A DNA stretch of 64,000 nt from Nemopilema nomurai (taxonomy: Eukaryota; Cnidaria; Scyphozoa; Rhizostomeae; Rhizostomatidae), in the NCBI GenBank assembly GCA_003864495.1, contig ML133422.1, positions 679,057-743,056 of the forward strand. Reading direction: 5' to 3'. This document shows positions 10,061 to 22,000 of the stretch, in pieces. The position numbers and the translations under genes were made by a program. The notes beneath the pieces were generated by a model that was not told the origin of the DNA, ran no database searches, and saw only the letters and a program-made list of their open reading frames with translations. How positions within the stretch are numbered: position 1 is the first letter of the stretch; every line of letters begins with the position of its first letter.

Positions 10061-10360
10061 ATATCAATATTTGTTCTAGATACTTTTCGATTTGAGCAGC
10101 AAAAAGTGACTGCGTAGCTTCTATCATTATTTTGGGATTTTGTGAAAATGCATCTGAATGCAAACGGAATGTGACTACGCGCCTTCATAGCAGTCGGTAG
10201 AACTCTGTAGCTTTGACAATACCATGATACAAATTTAAATGAACAATCGAACGAGCAACTAGATGGTAGAATATTTTAAGTGTTAGGCCGCTTGAATGAA
10301 GAGCATACATTACCGCTGCAATGAAACTGAACTTTTTGTATTTGTCCCTCTGTTGCTTGT

Positions 10361-10800
10361 CTTCTAAACTGCTTCTCTGAGCACACAAACTACTATTCAC
10401 GTGGGCACTCTAAGTCTTCTAAACTGCTTCTCTGAGCACACAAACTACTATTCACGTGGGCACTCTAAGTCTTCTAAACTGCTTCTCTGAGCACACAAAC
10501 TACTATTCACGTGGGCACTCTAAGTCTTCTAAACTGCTTCTCTGAGCACACAAACTACTATTCACGTGGGCACTCTAAGTCTTCTAAACTGCTTCTCTGA
10601 GCACACAAACTACTATTCACGTGGGCACTCTAAGTCTTCTAAACTGCTTCTCTGAGCACACAAACTACTATTCACGTGGGCACTCTAAGTCTTCTAAACT
10701 GCTTCTCTGAGCACACAAACTACTATTCACGTGGGCACTCTAAGTCTTCTAAACTGCTTCTCTGAGCACACAAACTACTATTCACGTGGGCACTCTAAGT
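10361..10800. repeat. 55-bp tandem repeat, 8 units
   Basis: Units start at 10361, 10416, 10471, 10526, 10581, 10636, 10691 and 10746 and look essentially identical. Each has TTCACGTGGGC, a palindromic CACGTG E-box. The array ends sharply at 10800 and is abutted by unrelated sequence. It lies about 1.6 kb upstream of the first visible ACC exon. Confidence 0.97.
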
Positions 10801-12358
10801 GACCCACGTTTAGTATGACTAGCAATTACCTTTTCCTTTTTGCAGTTCTTGACTCTATGCTGACTAGCTGTTAGTTTTCGCTATAAGAATCACCAACTTT
10901 AAAATATCTTTAAAATATAATGCTCCTAATCCAACTTTGTTCATTGCCTTGGTAATATGTTTTAGCCATCTGTCACATTGTGGCAACTTTTCTCGTCTGT
11001 TCACAAAGGAATTTACCAGGAGGATTGATTTCGAAGTGTTCACAAAACGTGATCCATTGAACGTCACAGTTTTCATCATCTTTCGCCTAAATAGCAGGGA
11101 TTTTGACAAAATATTGTGTGAACTGGACGTTGTGTCTTGCATATTACTTATTTATGTTCTCGTAACGATTATATTTCTAAAATAACGATTAGAAGATTCG
11201 TGCCTTCTCCGATGAATTGTAAGTGTTGTTCAACATGTCTGAGAAGAGATCGCTTGCCCTAGAGTCTCTCACCCTCGCAAGTGTTTTCCCGCCACTAATC
11301 AAAATGGCGGAGTTACAGCCACCTGTCCAGGTTGATTCGCTTTCCTCTTTAGGCCTACTCCATGACGTCACTGCGACCGCGAATAATTCTACCAATTGTA
11401 ATTCTGGATTTGGTTTATCTTTGCAGACAATCCTTGTTTTCTCTGTCTGGACGAGGCTGCCGCGCGTAAACTCTTTAGGCCTCAATAACTGCTTCGTCAT
11501 ATTATTTAACCCGGCAACGATGTTGCGAGAACTTCATTAGCTTTTGGCAAATTATTCTAATCATTTTTCCCTTGGGCAAAAGCTAGAAGGAGCTTAAAAT
11601 ATACATTTGCTTTAACTTGCGCTAAGTTGAAGGGATATTTCTCTGTCGCTTGTCGGAAATTTTCTTTAAATCAAAGTCGGGCGAGGATCGGCAAACGAAA
11701 ATATCCATTAAACTTCCATTTTTTTATTTGTTCTGGGCAGAAAACTTTGTACCGCGATCTGTTGTGTAAATAGGGTCAATTACTTGCACCCAGTCTCATT
11801 GGCGCTTTGCTCACGCGCAAATCGGTAAAACTAGCCATACTGGCAGCTAGCAATAACCACCAGTTGAGCGAGCTTTATGCTTACCCACACATAAAAACAC
11901 CCCAATACAATGGCGTGTATGCAGATTATAATGTGCAGTAACAACAACAACAGAACAAAACAGCAACAGCAACAACAAAAGCAATGAGTGATGTCTGGGC
12001 ATTCATAATGGCTTCCAATTTCACCTGTCACTTTTTCTTGCAATCTCCGCTAATTTCTATGTCTCAATGTATCTCGTCATTATTGTTGGACATTTCAGTT
12101 AAGTTAAGGACGCATAGCGAGCTCCTTTTGCGTTAGGGCAAATCAGTATAGATTTTAGCCCGCAGAATGCATTGGTAAGAATGGTATTTCGTCATGATAT
12201 CGGTTATAGTTATTACTGTAGTCACAGATAATAGCCCCTAGTAACTGTTTGATGTTGTAAAGTATTTATTACTACATGTTTTGTTCTGTTCAAGTTAAGG
12301 TGTTATCATCTTAGTCTACCAACTTGAAAGGCTACAACTAATTTGTTGTTCTTTTTAG
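10801..12358. other. Non-coding DNA before the first visible ACC exon
   Basis: I searched for the ACC exons that should precede 12359 (ATP-grasp N-terminal subdomain) and did not find them. The stretch is therefore probably intron. A CAA/ACAACA-rich run lies near 11940-11980. The final bases form a pyrimidine-rich acceptor ending TTTTTAG. Confidence 0.5.
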
Positions 12359-15300
12359 GCCAATGCAGAGTACATCAAAATGGCCGACCACTACGTGTCC
12401 GTGCCTGGAGGCCCAAACAATGAGAATTATGCAAATGTCGAATTGATATTAGACGTCGCTAAACGAATCCCCGTGCAAGCTGTGTGGGCCGGGTGGGGCC
12501 ACGCCTCAGAGAACCCACGGCTGCCTGATTTATTACAAGAGAATCAAATTGAATTCATAGGTACTAGAGTTAGCTCTTGTTTATTTCAAGTACTGATAAT
12601 TTGTATCTGGTTTACTATTCTTTAGCAATTATCGCTTGCTTCAGACAAAGTTAGAAAGTGTTAATGACATAATTATGTTAATATTTATGCGAATAGCTAT
12701 CACAAATAGATGATAAAACGGTAGTGAATGTAAGGTATTTCACATTCTTAGCGTCTGTGTGCGAACACAGGTGACAATAACGTTTAATTAATGTAAGTTC
12801 ATAAATATCACAATAATCAGAACTAAAACTCATGCTAACGCAGCGGTTTTCAAAGTGTTAAGCAAAACAGCTGTTGATTTATTTGCTAACACGCAAAAGT
12901 CTAGTGGCTTTTAATTTAATTTGTGGCTTTTAAGCTGAATCACACAGCCTTAAAAATTACCAGTTTTTTAAACAGGATTGAAAATATTTTGGAATGGCAG
13001 CTTTTTTCTAAGAATTCTGCTCTGGTGTTAGGGAGGATATGACTGTTAAATAGAAAATTTTTGCTTTTAGAAGAGTATTATTTAGAGAAAGTTAACTAAG
13101 ATTGAGAATTTTGTGTTAAGAAATTGTTGTTGAATGTGTAGCTGTTTTATTATAGACTTGCAAAAACCGAGTATTGTTGTAAACTACTTGCCAAACTGCT
13201 GCTTTGTTTTTGTAATGGCTCCTTCGTGCCCTGAAGCTTGAAGCTACCCTCTGGCTGGAATCGTTATCCAGGAGACCCAAAAGTCAACAAAGGGCCCTTT
13301 GACATGGGAACCAAAGGTCAACAAAGGTCCCTTTGACATGGGAACCAAAGGGCAACAAAGGTCCCTTTGACATGGGAACCAAAGGTCAACAAAGGTCCCT
13401 TTGACATGGGAACCAAAGGTTAACACCGTATGCCATTGCAAATGTAGATGAATTGTTCAAGGTAAGGGTGGGAATATAGATTAATCGTTGTCGGTTTTTT
13501 CCAGGTCCTTCCTCTTCATCTATGTGGGCCGTTGGTGACAAAGTCGCTGCGTCAATCATTTGTCAGACCATCGGAATACCGACTTTGCCGTGGAGTGGAA
13601 GTGGTTGGTTTTTAACTATTCTATCGTCTATCTGTTGTTGTTCTAGGAATTTTGATTTCTTTTTTTCTAAGAAATGTAGCACTGAGATGATCGTTTACTT
13701 CCGCTTTTTTCCTAAGGAATAGTACTTGATCAACCCGGGTGCATAGAGAACGGAAAGCTGGAGGCGTTGCCTGATGATTTGTACAACAATGCTTGTGTAA
13801 CTGATGTCAATGATGGTGTTAAGGTGGGGGATTTTTCAATATTTCAATGCTCTTTGTTCCTCGGAAGATCCTGGTAGATATTTCCATGCGTCTCTCAAAG
13901 TAAACATCAAGACTTCGGCAGTGTGTTGTAGTTCAATTTTCATTTGATCATGTTCGTTATGAATATTGCAGTTTGTCGTTTCCCGTAGAGTGTTCGATGG
14001 CGCGTGGACTTAGTTGCATAGGCTTATGGGATATCGAACATGTTGCTAAATCTACACTTCCATGCAATTTCCATGAAGTGTTAGATGCCACAAAGGCAGT
14101 GGTGTACACGCTTGTTGTATATTGAACAGGAAAGTTCTCAGTTGCTGCTTGTTGCTCTAAGCTCGAAGTTTCACGGTTTATGCAATCACCAGACAGCTGT
14201 ATATGCGAGGCAGTCAGTTTTCTGATGAGAGTTTTGACCGTAAAACTCGGAGTAGCTTTTTCGACAATCTTCTTTCCCTGTACCGCATGTATAGGTGTGT
14301 TTATACACAGGAAGCTTTTGATTTGATTATCTAATACAAAGCTGGAAGACTGCAGTGCAGGAGGATTTTAAAGCTTGTTTCCAGTTTCCTTTTCCACTTT
14401 GTGATTTTGGAGCTATAAACGACCTTGCAGAGCTGACTGCAAGACCGTTTTTGAGAACTCTAGGTTCATTGCTATGATTTCAAGATCTACTTGATTTCCA
14501 TTTGTTGTTTAGATCTAGTATCAAGTCTTTCTCTAACCTGTTGGGGATGTTCTCTTATTTGCCTTCCATCATAATAACCCTGCCAAACCTCAACTTGTAT
14601 GAGACAGAATGCCAATACGTTATTTGTCTTTGTAAACGTTATCAAAGTAGTTATCTATAAGTAGTCATCAAAGCAGTAATAGAAAAGCTAAAATTATTTG
14701 CTTTGATTGTAGACTGCTGCCAAAGTAGGGTACCCTCTTATGATCAAAGCCTCTGAGGGTGGAGGAGGCAAGGGCATCCGGAAGGCTAGAAATGATGAGG
14801 AATTTCGGAACATGTTCCGTCAAGTGAGCCTTTCTTTGATTCGACGTGACGACCTCTTTTGAAGTTGCATCTCTTTTTTCATCTTTTATTAATGTTTCTA
14901 ATTTCCAGTTGGATGGTCCTTAAGATCCCACTAGTCTATACCAATGTTGATTTGATATTTTGCGCTACATGCTTCAATTGTGCTCTGGTGGATAAAGCTA
15001 TTTGGTTACTTGCCTATTTCCTATTGATTAGCTAGAGCTGTCAAGAAAGGCTGCTTTTTGAAGCCTATTCTGTTTAATTCGACTATGGAATTATATATCA
15101 GTCAGTGTAGATGATGTTAGAAAGCATCCTCCCATCCCACTGTGCACAATGTTATCGCCCGTCCCCAACCACAGTCTGCAACCTTTTTAGCGTTTTGATA
15201 GATTAATAACAAAAGATCATCCAATATTCACACCAACTAACGTCCGGGTGCCACATTGTTTTTATTCTTTAAAGTAAAGCAATTGGTTTTCATTAAGGTT

Positions 15301-18300
15301 CAAGCTGAGGTGCCTGGCTCACCAATATTTCTTATGAAATACCTTTCAAGGTAAGTAGTTTTGTTTGTTGAAGCCTTTGCAAATTAGTTCGGACTTGCGT
15401 TTGTGTGTGACGCAAATAGTAACTTAAGCAAAAGTGTTATTTGGAATAAAATTAAACATTTGTTAACTATCATATGTCAGTTAGTCTTGTGTTTGTCAAA
15501 AAAATTTCTGATGAACCCCCTAGCTCTTCAAGGGCTTACAGCATTCCCATACATTTTACTTTGATGCTCCTCTCAAAGCGGGAGGGCACTGTTATGAATT
15601 TTTCAATGGTTCTAAGATAGTGAACTGTTGAAAATCTATTTCGCAATTGGCCTCTTTTTTAACAGAGCTCGCCATCTGGAGGTCCAAATTCTGGCTGACA
15701 AAAATGGGCAGGCTGTTGCTTTATTTGGTAGAGACTGCTCTGTTCAACGGAGACACCAGAAGATTATTGAGGAAGGGCCGGTGACCATTTGCAATAGGGA
15801 GACCATTAAGAAAATGGAGGAGGTAATGTCTTTTGGAGATGAGCTTCTAAAATTGAATGGTATTATTTATAGCCTGATCTGAACATTGGATTTGAGCGAT
15901 TTAATGATTTGCTCTAGTATAAAACGAGTTTACTGGTGCGATGCTTTCAGAAAGAGGCATACCCCTGAATCTTTTTCTAGTTGTACAGTATGTTAGGACA
16001 GCATTAGAGATTAACCATGTAATATAGACCTGTTAACATTCATTACTGTCATCATCATTATTATTATTATTTATCATATCTATTGCTTTTTTTATAATTT
16101 TAAAGTGAGCTGTTGAGTTTCCTTTTTTCTTCGTCAAGGACGCAATCAAACTTGCAAAATTAGTTGGTTACGTCAGTGCAGGGACGGTCGAGTATCTGTA
16201 CGACTTCAAGACGAAATCAGTGTATTTTCTGGAACTGAACCCAAGGCTGCAAGTTGAGCACCCGTGTACAGAAATGATCACCGATGTTAACTTGCCAGCT
16301 GCCCAATTGCAGGTCGGTAAATTACGGTTGATCTTTGTTTCCAAGGCAACATATGTAGGCATATTGCGTTAATTTGGTCCACATTTACGACAGAAAAGAG
16401 GCTCTAGGAGTAGGGGAAAATGTCTCGAGAAAAATTCATAATTAAAAGTGCTGTACTCGTGTGGCTCCTTCATCTTTTCGAGTTTACGTATTATAAAGGT
16501 TCATACAATGCTAGGAATACAGTTCTTTGGCATGCAATAATTCACAATGCCAAGTTAAACAAAAAGGGCAACGTGTTATACAAAAATGTAAAGCAGTTTA
16601 TTTGCTGAGTTGAACTGTGCACAATTTTTCATCGATCTTTACTGGCACAAGCTACTTAGGCCAAGAGTCTAATATGTTTATTTATTTATACAATGTACAA
16701 TATACATTGGCGTTTGGATTTCAGGTTGCGATGGGTATCCCACTTCACCGTATTAAGGACATCAGACTGCTTTACGGTGCCTCTCCGTGGGGTGACTCCC
16801 TAATCAACTTCACAGCGTAAGTATCTTATGCACTGCCATTTTGCGGTAGTCTCGTATTCAGTCAACTTTATCTGTTGCACTACCCTTTTGTAGTTGTCTC
16901 GTATTCGATCAACTTTGTCTTTTCTACCGCCATTTTGCAGCTGTCTCGTATTTAGCGTAGAGTAATGTTTGGTTCAGCGGATAAGATTTTATAAGCTCTA
17001 CCTAGTGCCGTGGTTGTTATTTATGCATCTGTCTCAATTACATAACTACATTTTACATTATTATTCAAAGCTGTTGGGACTTACATCTACAAAACCTCAA
17101 TTTTGATGAGATAAGTTTTGATGTTTCACATCTCTGCTTATGGATTCAATGTTTTAGGCGAGTGTTTCGCCAGACATGGACTAGTTTTTGCCATATAATT
17201 TGACTTAGATTGTTTTGTCTATTTAGAGAAAACACCCAGTCAAACCCAAAAGGACATGTCATTGCTGCACGCATTACGGCAGAAAACCCAGACGAGGTCA
17301 GTAGATAGGATTGAAAGCCCAACTTCAATGGGGGCAGAAATTGTGGGTGCCAGGGGGCAGAAAATGGCAGGGGTAGACAGTAGTTCCAGGGCAACAGGAG
17401 TGTCAAAAGAGACATTAGGAGTGTCTTTTGGGATAACGAGTGCTTTAGAAGAAGACGACAGAGATTTCGCTGAGTCAAATCAGATTTTATTAGATGTTTT
17501 AAACCTGTTTGCGAAGTCTTCAGTTGCCATGTTTTGACGGTTGTAGCTAATTAGCAGAATTAAACAGACGAGGTTCCTATCTTTGGGAACCTTGAACAAC
17601 ATGAACCGCAAAACTTTCTCCTTACACTTTTTCCACCAATGATCAAAACCTCTAATATTAAGAATGCAGTTACCCCGAAAATCAAAAGCAGATCCAATCT
17701 AATGGAAATTGAATTTTTTAAGATTTGATTGTAAATGCTAGAAATAGTAATTGCAAGAAGTTATGATGTTTCTTTTTGTAAGGGAATCTTAAAGTTCGTG
17801 AAGAAATCCAGTTCTTTGATATCTAAGAATCCTTTTATTTAGCTACCAGTATACTGATTTGTCTAGGGATTCAAGCCCAGCAATGGAACAATAAAGGAGC
17901 TGAATTTTCACAGCAGCAAATACACTTGGGGATATTTCAGTGTCTCTGCTGAGGGGAGCCTCCACGAATTTGCAGACTCCCAGTTTGGACATGTTTTCTC
18001 TTGGGGAGAGGATCGAGATTCGGCTCGGAAGTTTGTGCTTAATAACAATATATATATATATTATATATAATGTATAATATAATATATATATTTGTCCTTT
18101 TTTTCTTTCTTTCCTTCAATGTGATTTAGCATATTAAACCCTGCTGCAATTTCCCAAGCGTTTAGGCAATATATCAAAATATATTTCAGCTATGATGTTA
18201 CATTTAGTCTATAGTTAAGAGTTGTTGTACCCTTTTCTTTTCAGAAACATGGTCCTTGCTTTAAAAGAGTTGTCCATTCGTGGCGATTTCAGAACAACAG

Positions 18301-19019
18301 TACAGTTTTTGGTGCATATCATGGAATCAGATGTCTTCTTAAAGAACCGGATAGACACAGCTTGGCTAGACAATCTTATTGCAGAAAACGTGAAGGTAAT
18401 TTCGCAGTTCAGAATCGTCATTTGCCAAAAAAACTGGTTCCACTGTGATCAATAATAGTCTACAATATGATTTTTTATTCATGGCCATAATTTGTTTGGC
18501 TCTCGTTGTTTCCTTGTGAGTTTTGTCCAAGAAGTGAATTTCTTCTCTTCCACTAGTGTTTCTGTGCATTTTGCAAAGTTTCTAAGGGTCTTGTGGTAAA
18601 TAATGAACACATCTATAATTATTAACATAGAATAGATTCAGTCCCTCCAAGCCAATAATTTTGTTTATTGGCTTCTGAATGTATATTTGAATGTATATTT
18701 GGAAACATTGATTGCTTTTTGATGCTTTGAGACATAAATAGTACACATTTGCTACATTTAAAATTACCAGAAAGTTATTACCTCCATTCTTTGGAGAACA
18801 AGCTATGTAAATTTATCCTTGTGTACCATAACTGTGCACGAACTTTATGTATTTATTTGTAATCAGCCTATCTTTAGTTATGTTATCAATTTGTATATTT
18901 TTGATTTTATTTTAGGCTGAAAGCCCGGATATTCTCCTTGCTGTCATATGTGGTGCTCTGCATATTGCAGAAGGCAGCATTAAGAGCTCAAATCACAGTT
19001 TTCAGGCTGCTCTTGAAAG
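12359..19019 (+). CDS. ACC: ACC exons 1-12: biotin carboxylase domain
   Basis: Exons: 12359-12560, 13505-13603, 13723-13823, 14713-14823, 15298-15350, 15666-15822, 16139-16312, 16725-16816, 17227-17296, 17867-18030, 18245-18395, 18916-19019. This domain carboxylates biotin using ATP and bicarbonate. Exon 4 encodes the Gly-rich ATP lid [10 protein letters not shown] (residues 149-158 of the partial protein). Exon 6 has [16 protein letters not shown]. Exon 7 has the catalytic segment [11 protein letters not shown], with Glu273, Asn275 and Arg277. Exon 11 has [14 protein letters not shown]. All catalytic residues I can place are present and the frame is continuous. Exon 3 is the least conserved part (a surface loop in the family). 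The N-terminal subdomain lies outside what is visible. Confidence 0.95.
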
Positions 19020-22000
19020 GTATTCTTTAAGCAAGGAACTTAGCCATCTGAATTTGGGCCTCGCAGATTTTCTAAAGTCATTAGATCAGTGTTTCGCTAT
19101 CTGACAAATCTGTGCCTTCTATACGCAAGAATTAAGTCTGGGTCTTCTCAGGCAACCACACAAGAGTTGAATTATAAAAGGATGTATTGCGTTTCTAATA
19201 TGCCCCACCTCTGCTCTCTGGCTGCATTTCAAATGTTTGTGTACAGTAACTAATGCAATTTGGCAAATAAGCCAACTAAGTCTTCATCATAAGGATTCAG
19301 AAAGTCTTTCTTTGTCACCTCGGTGCTCTGTTACCTTGTTTCGCTTTAGTCCCCCAGTCTGCATCCCCCCTGCTTATTTTCTCCGACCCCCTTCCTTTTT
19401 TTAATGCCCCTGACAGAAAAGCCTCTCGTGCCTCAAGGGAATGCAAATGCCTCAAGGGTATCTGTCAGTTTTACATTGAATTCGGCAGTTTAAAGGCGAT
19501 GACCGTCCTGCTTCTTAGTAATTGATTAATAATTATAATGATATTAATGATAATTTTATTGTATTGATGATGATAAAGTATTGATGATAATTTTTTTAAT
19601 TCCCCAAGGGGCCAAATACCGAAGCCAGAAATGCTGAAAACATGCGAAATAGTTGAGCTGATTCATCAGTCAACGAAGTACAGCCTTGTGGTATGTCCAA
19701 TCCACCTTAATTTCATTGGTCCACCTTTAGTTTCACTTTTTTTGTACAAATGTCGCCATTCTCTCCGAGGAAAATGAGTATATGAACAATTACTTGCGGT
19801 ACAAAACTTCACAATAGCAAGAAATAGCGGAACCAGTTTGTGCATACTAAAAGTAATTTTTCGTACGACACTCTTTGCATACTCTGAGGAGTGCCGGATG
19901 AAAAAGTACTTTTGGTATGCACAAACCGGTTCGTCTTTTTCTTGCTCTTGTAAAAATTAGTTGGATGCACATTTTGGAGTTGGCATACAGACATTAGAAT
20001 GAATCTGGTAGGCTACCTTTCTCAATGAAAGGTGCATATCTAGGTCAGCAGAACAAAGTCTACTGAATGCAACCCAGTAACCATGCTTATGTTCCTGTGT
20101 GTCTATGCCAGGTGGTGAGCTTTTGAGTCGTTGGATGAACGTATGCAATGGTGTTCAGAGATTTCCACCTACGACTCCAGAGTTCTAGCCAGCTTTCAGA
20201 TATCTTGACTAATAGGATTAATAAAGATTCAGTTCATTCTGATACTCTTTTAATGTTGTTTTTTAGGTCAATCAAGATGGCCCGTATTCGTACTTTCTTA
20301 TTATGAACGAATCAACAATCGAAGTTGAAGTCCATAGGTGACGTTTTAAGCGTGATTTGACTATTCATAAGTTATTCATGCTAGTTTTGATTTCTCAATA
20401 TTGCTTTTGAAGGATCAAGTCGCTTGCACTTTATCTATAATTAAACCGTTTAATGTCCCAGGCGACAGTCGCTTCTGATATCAAAAACCGTTACTGGCAA
20501 GATGAGGGCACAGCATGTTTTATCTAAAAAGCCAGCATTAATTTCAATCATTCCTGTGATTTCTTGCATCCATCGCCCGCTCGTTTTGAATCCTTTCGGC
20601 ATGTTAAATTTTTTTTTTGTTATCGCAGTAATTTGTCGTTTATACGTTGAAATATGGAGAAGGATCTTCCGGCATTTGATTTTCTGGAAATTTGTAGCCT
20701 TTATAATAGAATTTACTATTAGTTGCTATGAAATGTACTAAAAAATTATTTGATTTGAGGTAGGCATGTACAAAGCGGAATTAATGCAGAGTTAAACGAG
20801 CTTTCTAGAACTCCAAGCATATTGTTATTATCCTGTCCAGAGCCCCTTCTTTGTCCAATTGTCCGGCAATTTTTGATAATGCTTTCAAAATGAATAAAAA
20901 ACAGTAAATGCTTGCTTAAACTGTCCATGTGCCACTTTTTGATGATTAAACAGTAGAAAATTCACAAATACTTCCATGCCTTTGTTCTTCTCTCTTCCCT
21001 GCGTTTGGTAATTTTCACAGTGCCAAAATCTCTAAAACATATTTTAATGCTGTTATTTTTGTAATTTCTATACATTTCTAGTTCTACAGTCTCGTGCAAG
21101 AAAAATTGTTTCTGATCATGTTTATTTTAATAGTTGTTTTGCCTTCATAGATTGAATGACGGTGGGCTTCTGGTTTCGCACGATGGAACCAGCTATACGA
21201 CTTATTTGAAGGAAGAAGTGGAGGGGTATGGAAAGTTTGAATATTGAAATCGAGTATTTTGCCGAAATTAGAAGCTTTAATGCAAAGTGAAAGGAAGAGT
21301 TAAATTGATGCTGCTTGTGTAGTTCTGTTTAAACTGTAGTGTGAATTTTTAAATGAACAGAGGTATAAAGAAAAAGGGAAAGGGACAGAGAAAGAATGGG
21401 TAAGTTAAGGAAAAAGGAAAGAGATAGTGACAGAATAAAAGAAGGAAAGAAAGAAAGTAAAATAGAAAAAGAAAAAAAGAAGAAGGAGAAGAAAGGGAAA
21501 TAAAAGAAAATGTAAAAAACAGAAAGAAAAGTCAGTAAGGAAAATGAGGGAAGAGAATTAAAAGGAAGATAGGAATGTAAGATTTGAAAATTAAAGATAA
21601 AGACAGAAATGAAGCCCGTGTTTGCAGATTTGCGTTAAGCGAAGTCATTTCAGATTTTTTTCATCTTTCCTAGGTACCGAGTTGTGATTCAAGGAAAGAC
21701 TTGCGTCTTTAGGAAGGAGAATGACCCCACTATCCTCAGGTACAGTACCTTTGAATTTGGACATTTTGATTCAAACTCGTTTAAAAGAATTTGTTTTTGG
21801 TTTGCATGGAATAGCTGAAAACGTATCTTTACGTTTCATTTCATTACATTTCGAAACTGTTTTTGAAGGAAGTTAATATTTCATAATACGTGGTCGGCCT
21901 CAAGATTTGTCTGAAATTTTGAAGGTGCTTACGAGTTTGCTCAACCTCTTCTCTGTATGTTGAATTTGTACCGAGTACACCTTTTTTTCTAATTGTTTTC

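Noticed and set aside
10361..10800. Regular direct repeats that might suggest a CRISPR array
   Set aside because: The 55-bp units are contiguous with no unique spacers, and the context is clearly eukaryotic. This is a tandem repeat.
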